This document shows positions 6,320-9,872 of a stretch of 9,872 nucleotides of DNA, one piece after another; position 1 is the stretch's first letter, and the number at the start of each line of letters is the position of its first letter. Below the pieces are notes generated by a model that saw only the letters and a program-made list of their open reading frames with translations, ran no database searches and had not been told where the DNA came from. The DNA is from Gammaproteobacteria bacterium (GTDB lineage Bacteria > Pseudomonadota > Gammaproteobacteria > Arenicellales > DRJH01), in the NCBI GenBank assembly GCA_011052285.1, contig DRJH01000085.1, positions 1 through 9,872 on the forward strand, given 5' to 3'. The translations under genes and the position numbers were made by a program.

Positions 6320-7231
6320 ATGAGCAAAAAACTACTCGCACTGGCAGTTGCCGCTGCCGTTGCCGCACCGGTTTCGGCGACTTATGCCGCATCCGGTGTT
6401 TACTTCAGCTTGCGTGACCAGTTGTCCATTGCAGACAATGGCACCAAAACCTCCAGCAAAGTCAAGAATGCTGGTTCACGTATCGGCGCCAAAATGACTG
6501 AGGACCTGGGTAATGGTCTGAAAGGTTTCGCCCGCTATGAAATTAAGATTGATACCGCCACCTCCGGTGGTGTGACCGGTGGTCGTCTTGGCTATGTCGG
6601 CATCAAAGGTGCCTTCGGTTCGGTGTCCTTGGGTCAGCAGTGGGGCCCGTACTACAATGCCCTCGGTGATTTCGATGTCTATAATGCCTCCGGTGCCGAA
6701 TTTTATCAGGGACCGTTTCGTCTGAGCAATTCCCTGGTATACACCGCACCGAGTTCTGATATGTTCAGCGGTCAGATCGCACTGGTGATGAATGGCTACG
6801 ATGCTACCGTTGCCAATGACCAGACGGGTGTAGATCAGGTTCATGTAGGCGCGAAGTTTTCCTTCGGTCCTGCTACCTTGGGCTTAGGCTATATCTCTGA
6901 TCAGGTTAATAGTAACAATGACCTGGTTGGCGCAACCTTGGCACTGGCCTTTGGTAATGCCACCTTGTTTTTCAATGGTGAGAGCAAGCAGCAGGCTGTC
7001 GGCTCCGACATCAAGACCTATCATGTGGTTGGTCAGTTTAAATCTGGTAAAACCCGCTTTCGTGCCGGATTTTCCACCAATGATAATACCAATGATGACG
7101 CCTTTCAGCTCGGTGTAGAGCACAAGCTGACCGGTACCTTCCGGGTTTGGGCTGAGTATGAAAACCAATCCCCGAATGTCGGCCCCAGCACCAGTGCAAT
7201 CAGCCTGGGTATGCGGAAAGACTGGAAATAA
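6320..7231 (+). CDS. Outer-membrane porin (Gram-negative porin family)
   Basis: This is a 303-residue beta-barrel porin that would form a diffusion channel in the outer membrane. It begins with a clear signal peptide: basic MSKK, a hydrophobic Ala/Val/Leu core, and a likely cleavage after the alanine at about residue 23 (ATYA then ASG). The mature N-terminus follows the family pattern: strand GVYFSLRDQLSI, then SRIGAKMTEDLGNGLKGFARYE, GRLGYVGIKGAFGSVSLGQQWGPYY, with alternating polar/hydrophobic strands and glycine-rich turns after that. It is short for this family (mature about 280 residues). The last residues are LGMRKDWK, so the tryptophan is penultimate and a lysine is last, unlike the usual terminal aromatic. 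It is a single-gene transcript with its own promoter and terminator. Substrate is unknown. Confidence 0.91.
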   Translation: MSKKLLALAVAAAVAAPVSATYAASGVYFSLRDQLSIADNGTKTSSKVKNAGSRIGAKMTEDLGNGLKGFARYEIKIDTATSGGVTGGRLGYVGIKGAFGSVSLGQQWGPYYNALGDFDVYNASGAEFYQGPFRLSNSLVYTAPSSDMFSGQIALVMNGYDATVANDQTGVDQVHVGAKFSFGPATLGLGYISDQVNSNNDLVGATLALAFGNATLFFNGESKQQAVGSDIKTYHVVGQFKSGKTRFRAGFSTNDNTNDDAFQLGVEHKLTGTFRVWAEYENQSPNVGPSTSAISLGMRKDWK

Positions 7232-7256
7232 GTTTTCCTTTTTTCTGGCAGGTTCA

Positions 7257-7286
7257 GAAGGGGCGCGATTGCGCCCCTTCTTTTTT
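7257..7286 (+). terminator. Rho-independent terminator of the porin gene
   Basis: GAAGGGGCGC (7257-7266) pairs perfectly with GCGCCCCTTC (7271-7280) around a GATT loop, followed by six T (7281-7286). The stem is 10 base pairs, GC-rich, 25 bases past the porin stop. On the minus strand no T-run follows, so it acts for the porin only. Confidence 0.95.
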
Positions 7287-7336
7287 GCCAAACAGGGCAA
7301 GACACCGCCAGAAAATCGCCTGGAGCACTATTTCCG

Positions 7337-7930
7337 TTACACCGCCCAGCGCAGCATCGTCAGCAGGTAAACATAGGCCAGCACGGCGGCAAGAAGATTC
7401 CAGTGACCATGATTGCTCAACATAATTTGTCCGTTAAAAAAACCAAAGTTGGTCCGCTCAAAGCGACCCCGTCCCGGCATGAAACGATGGACATCCCGGC
7501 AATAGGCTTGATAGGGCTCCCCGAAAACCCCTTCCAGAACCGGCTCTTCACGTTTTACCCGATTGACCATGTAGTAGTAATACAAGATCGTATAGCCTAA
7601 CATAGCCATCACGCTACCGGTTGTAGCGATAAATCCCAATATCAACAGATAACGACCCAGGTACATGGGGTTACGACAGAGTTGGTATGGGCCACGAATG
7701 GTCAGCACTTGCTCTTTTTCAATACAGGCGAAGCACCACAACTGTAATGCTTCTCCAATGGTGCTAATACCGACTCCGTACCAGATCAACTGTGGTTTGA
7801 CCCACCAGGGCCAGGCAATCAGTAACAGCAACACTAACGGCACCCTGGCCTTCAACAAAAATCGCCGTAAACCCCTGTGATTGAACAGCGTATGAATCCA
7901 TCCTGTTTCTGTCGCCACTACATGCTCCAT
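7337..7930 (-). CDS. Integral membrane methyltransferase of the isoprenylcysteine methyltransferase-like family
   Basis: This 197-residue membrane protein resembles the ICMT/phospholipid N-methyltransferase superfamily of bacteria. Hydrophobic segments lie near residues 29-47, 50-68, 92-120 and 176-194. The S-adenosylmethionine-binding signature is visible as RGPYQLCRNPMYLGRY (79-94). It is followed by EEP (128-130), the FGEPYQAY stretch (136-143) and VHRFMPG (147-153), the usual order in this family. Its substrate cannot be told from sequence; bacterial members are mostly uncharacterised and need not act on prenylcysteine. It starts at ATG 7930, 10 bases after the stop of the kinase gene, and no good ribosome binding site precedes it, so coupling to the kinase is likely. 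No terminator is seen on its 3' side. Confidence 0.83.
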   Translation of the reverse strand: MEHVVATETGWIHTLFNHRGLRRFLLKARVPLVLLLLIAWPWWVKPQLIWYGVGISTIGEALQLWCFACIEKEQVLTIRGPYQLCRNPMYLGRYLLILGFIATTGSVMAMLGYTILYYYYMVNRVKREEPVLEGVFGEPYQAYCRDVHRFMPGRGRFERTNFGFFNGQIMLSNHGHWNLLAAVLAYVYLLTMLRWAV

Positions 7931-7940
7931 GAAATAAATT

Positions 7941-8840
7941 TCAACCGGTTCGAATCCAGTAGGTCGATGTTTTCAGCACAAATCGCCAGAGTGGATTTTG
8001 TGTATTTCGCATCCGTAGGTAACTATGCCGGTAGCGCTGATAGCGCGGCCACTGGGCCAATAATTCAGCGCTGCCATCGGCATAGGCCTCATAAAAATGC
8101 TGTTGCTGTGATTCTACCAGTGAGATACGTTCCAGATCTTGTATCCGATGGTAGATATCAATGGTTCCAGGCGCAAAGAGTCGTGCCCGGTTAATGTCGA
8201 GTAGTATAAACTCGTTCAGTAATCCCTCACTGTTACCATTCCAGTTTTCGGGAATAAGGATATTGCCCCCGGAAAAATCACGGTGTGCGACACCGGCCTC
8301 GTGCAGATCGCGGGCATAATGGCCAAGTGCCGTGACCAGATCGGAAACGGCTAATTTGTGACCCGAAAAATCAATTTCTGCCGTTTCCGGGCCGATGGCT
8401 CGTAGTAACTCCCGTAGCCGAAGGTGGGGTGGTGCAGATTCCACCGCAAGATACACTACCTTGTACTGTCGTCCCTGTGGGACGGCCAACCATACCGGCT
8501 GTGGGGTGCGAATACCCCGCCCTTGCAGTTCAGCCGCACGCTGCCAGTGCCGCATAGCCCGAGAGGGTCGGAATAGCATCCGCAGACGAGTATGCCAATC
8601 CCCGGTGCCGTATGCCTTAAGTACCACCTGAAGTCCTGTGTTGGGTATTGTCGGCCAATGAACGATTGCCAGACGATTGCGTCCCTGCTTGTACCAGGAA
8701 ATCAGATTCTGCTCAGAAAACAGTGCCTCGGGACACTGAAGCTGCTCTTGAAGATTATCAGACCAGTAGCTATTGGCAATCCAGCCACACCACTTAAGGC
8801 TGTGGTAACTGTGAAACCGGCCCTGCCAGCGTGGTGGCAT
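7941..8840 (-). CDS. Lipopolysaccharide kinase, WaaP/Kdo kinase family
   Basis: This is a small-molecule kinase of the eukaryotic-protein-kinase-like fold that probably phosphorylates a sugar of the LPS inner core on the cytoplasmic side. From ATG 8840 it has 299 residues. Visible catalytic parts are the ATP-binding lysine K75 in VVLKAYGTGDW, the catalytic loop HRDFSGGN at 186-193 (D188, N193), and the metal-binding aspartate D215 in LLDINRAR, which replaces DFG. The start is uncertain. The frame is open to 9188, which would overlap glnE; ATG 8990 has a weak AGGGGA site, and GTG 8870 is another option. I chose 8840 because it leaves about 75 residues before the lysine, as in known Kdo kinases, and because the stretch 8841-8990 has odd codon use. 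It could phosphorylate Kdo or heptose; the sequence does not decide. Confidence 0.82.
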   Translation of the reverse strand: MPPRWQGRFHSYHSLKWCGWIANSYWSDNLQEQLQCPEALFSEQNLISWYKQGRNRLAIVHWPTIPNTGLQVVLKAYGTGDWHTRLRMLFRPSRAMRHWQRAAELQGRGIRTPQPVWLAVPQGRQYKVVYLAVESAPPHLRLRELLRAIGPETAEIDFSGHKLAVSDLVTALGHYARDLHEAGVAHRDFSGGNILIPENWNGNSEGLLNEFILLDINRARLFAPGTIDIYHRIQDLERISLVESQQQHFYEAYADGSAELLAQWPRYQRYRHSYLRMRNTQNPLWRFVLKTSTYWIRTG

Positions 8841-9057
8841 TGGTGGTAAATTCAGAGGGGATGCTACTGTCACTTCAATATTATACCGTGATCTGTTGTT
8901 GTCATATCCCTGGTCGATTGTTCGAACACGCCAAGTCGTGATGCCGCTGTGGGCGCGGATTGTACACGATGTCTCATGGGTCAGCAGCATTGAAAGTGGC
9001 GTCCCCTGTGAGACCATGCAGAGTATGATGTAGTGCTGACACCGGCCACATTGATAG
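8841..9057. other. Divergent spacer between the kinase gene and glnE
   Basis: If the kinase starts at 8840, these 217 bases are the divergent control region. On the minus strand a perfect TATAAT lies at 8885-8880, but no good -35 is found at 15-18 bases from it. A perfect 10-base palindrome TGTTCGAACA lies at 8919-8928. For glnE a TATGAT at 9024-9029 is the only -10-like element noted, without a fitting -35. If instead the kinase starts at 8990, only 67 bases remain non-coding. Confidence 0.4.
8880..8885 (-). promoter_or_regulatory. Possible -10 element for the kinase-methyltransferase unit
   Basis: TATAAT on the minus strand matches the sigma-70 -10 consensus exactly and would start transcription about 33 bases before ATG 8840. 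The lack of a matching -35 makes this tentative. Confidence 0.3.
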
Positions 9058-9872
9058 ATGAGCCCAATGGACGATCGCTTCAACAAGGTACTCGAGCGGA
9101 TACCACAAGTCCTGCAGCAGCCAGTACTGATCCTCTGGCGATCCATTTTGCAGCAGCTGTCCGCACAGACCTTGTCGGACGGCACCACCAGAATTCAACA
9201 AAATATCGATCACTTGCCCCGATTGCTCTGTTGTAGTGAGTTCTGTGGGCGTTTGCTACAACATAACCCTGGCCTGCTACTACAGGTATCCCCCACACTT
9301 TCCAATGCCGGCGTATCTGTTCGGCAACCACTTCTTGCACAATGCCAACTGGCCGTTGCAGACGCTACCGATGAGGTAGTCTTCATACGGGCATTGCGAC
9401 AATTTCGGCAACAGCAGATGTTCATCATCGCCTGGAACGACCTGTGTTTGGCAGCTGGCCTGGAGCAAACCGTTGCTGATGTAAGCGAACTGGCTGATGC
9501 CTGTTTGCAAGTGGCCTTGGCATTTGCTCACAAACAGATTCGGCAACGCTTCGGAGCCGCGCTAGCCAGTGATGGCGTCGAACCACAACTTATCGTTCTG
9601 GGGCTTGGAAAGCTCGGTGGTAAAGAGCTGAATTTTTCCTCAGATATCGACCTGATATTGGCTTATTCTGCACAAGGTTCGCTCGATAAGGGCGCGGCTC
9701 TAAGCCACCATGAATATTTTACCCGCGTAGCTCGCAAGCTCGTCCGTTATCTCGACGAGGTCACAGCGGATGGCTTCGTTTTTCGGGTTGACCTGAGACT
9801 GCGGCCCAATGGGGAAAGTGGCTCACTGGTATTGAGTACAGAGGCTATGGAACACTACTACGAGGGTCATGG
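9058..9872 (+). CDS. glnE: Bifunctional glutamine synthetase adenylyltransferase/adenylyl-removing enzyme, N-terminal part (3' end outside window)
   Basis: This is the first 271 residues of GlnE, which attaches AMP to and removes it from glutamine synthetase in response to the nitrogen signal carried by PII. The visible part belongs to the N-terminal adenylyl-removing domain. Its nucleotidyltransferase motif is GLGKLGGKELNFSSDIDLI from residue 182, with metal-binding aspartates D196 and D198, followed by FRVDLRLRPNGESGSL near 243-258 and EAMEHYYEGHG at the edge. The full protein is normally about 950 residues, so roughly 70% lies outside. The start is ATG 9058: four in-frame stops lie at 9031-9057, and TGA TAG directly precedes it. 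ATG 9067 is the only close alternative. There is no clear ribosome binding site. Confidence 0.95.
   Translation, partial: MSPMDDRFNKVLERIPQVLQQPVLILWRSILQQLSAQTLSDGTTRIQQNIDHLPRLLCCSEFCGRLLQHNPGLLLQVSPTLSNAGVSVRQPLLAQCQLAVADATDEVVFIRALRQFRQQQMFIIAWNDLCLAAGLEQTVADVSELADACLQVALAFAHKQIRQRFGAALASDGVEPQLIVLGLGKLGGKELNFSSDIDLILAYSAQGSLDKGAALSHHEYFTRVARKLVRYLDEVTADGFVFRVDLRLRPNGESGSLVLSTEAMEHYYEGH

Noticed and set aside
7285..7300. Hairpin TTGCC-AAACAG-GGCAA as a terminator for the methyltransferase gene
   Set aside because: The stem is only 5 base pairs and no T-run follows on the minus strand (A-run instead), so it does not fit a rho-independent terminator there.
7947..7957. GGTTCGAATCC, identical to a classic tRNA T-arm, suggesting a tRNA gene or an integration-site remnant
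   Set aside because: No acceptor stem, D-arm or anticodon arm can be laid out in the preceding 65 bases on the plus strand, nor in the corresponding direction on the minus strand. The stretch encodes the last codons of the kinase (Trp-Ile-Arg-Thr-Gly-stop), and no integrase or flanking repeat is nearby.

Overview
The window looks like chromosomal DNA of a Gram-negative gammaproteobacterium. The support is a trimeric-type outer-membrane porin with a signal peptide, a WaaP/Kdo-type lipopolysaccharide kinase, glnE, and a heterotetrameric sarcosine oxidase operon. I cannot name the genus. Coding density is high. I see no tRNA, rRNA, insertion sequence, CRISPR array or prophage gene.

Layout. Positions 1-4389 (+) hold the 3' end of a soxBDAG operon: the soxB C-terminus (cut by the window edge), soxD, soxA and soxG, with overlapping or nearly touching ends. 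Together they encode the four subunits of sarcosine oxidase, which demethylates sarcosine to glycine and passes the one-carbon unit to tetrahydrofolate. Convergent to it, on the minus strand, are tupC (4474-5196) and tupB (5196-5891). These are the ATPase and permease of a tungstate-type ABC importer, but no tupA binding-protein gene sits beside them. A 428-base non-coding region (5892-6319) separates tupB from a divergent porin gene (6320-7231). It carries several short inverted repeats, a 12-base direct repeat and a plausible porin promoter. The porin ends in a textbook rho-independent terminator (7257-7286).

On the minus strand follow a membrane protein of the isoprenylcysteine methyltransferase-like family (7337-7930) and, 10 bases upstream of it, a WaaP-family sugar kinase (7941 to about 8840). 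They probably form one two-gene unit for envelope or LPS modification. Divergent from them, glnE starts at 9058 (+) and runs off the window. It encodes the bifunctional adenylyltransferase/adenylyl-removing enzyme of glutamine synthetase.

How the genes fit together: the sox operon yields glycine, 5,10-methylene-THF and hydrogen peroxide. Tungstate import could supply a W/Mo-dependent formate dehydrogenase acting downstream of one-carbon release; this link is inference from adjacency only. The porin, kinase and methyltransferase are envelope functions. Most of the window is ordinary, well-known biology, and I found no convincing undescribed system. The points that deserve a second look are the tup pair lacking tupA, the repeat-rich tup/porin intergenic region, the kinase-methyltransferase pair and the unresolved start of the kinase.
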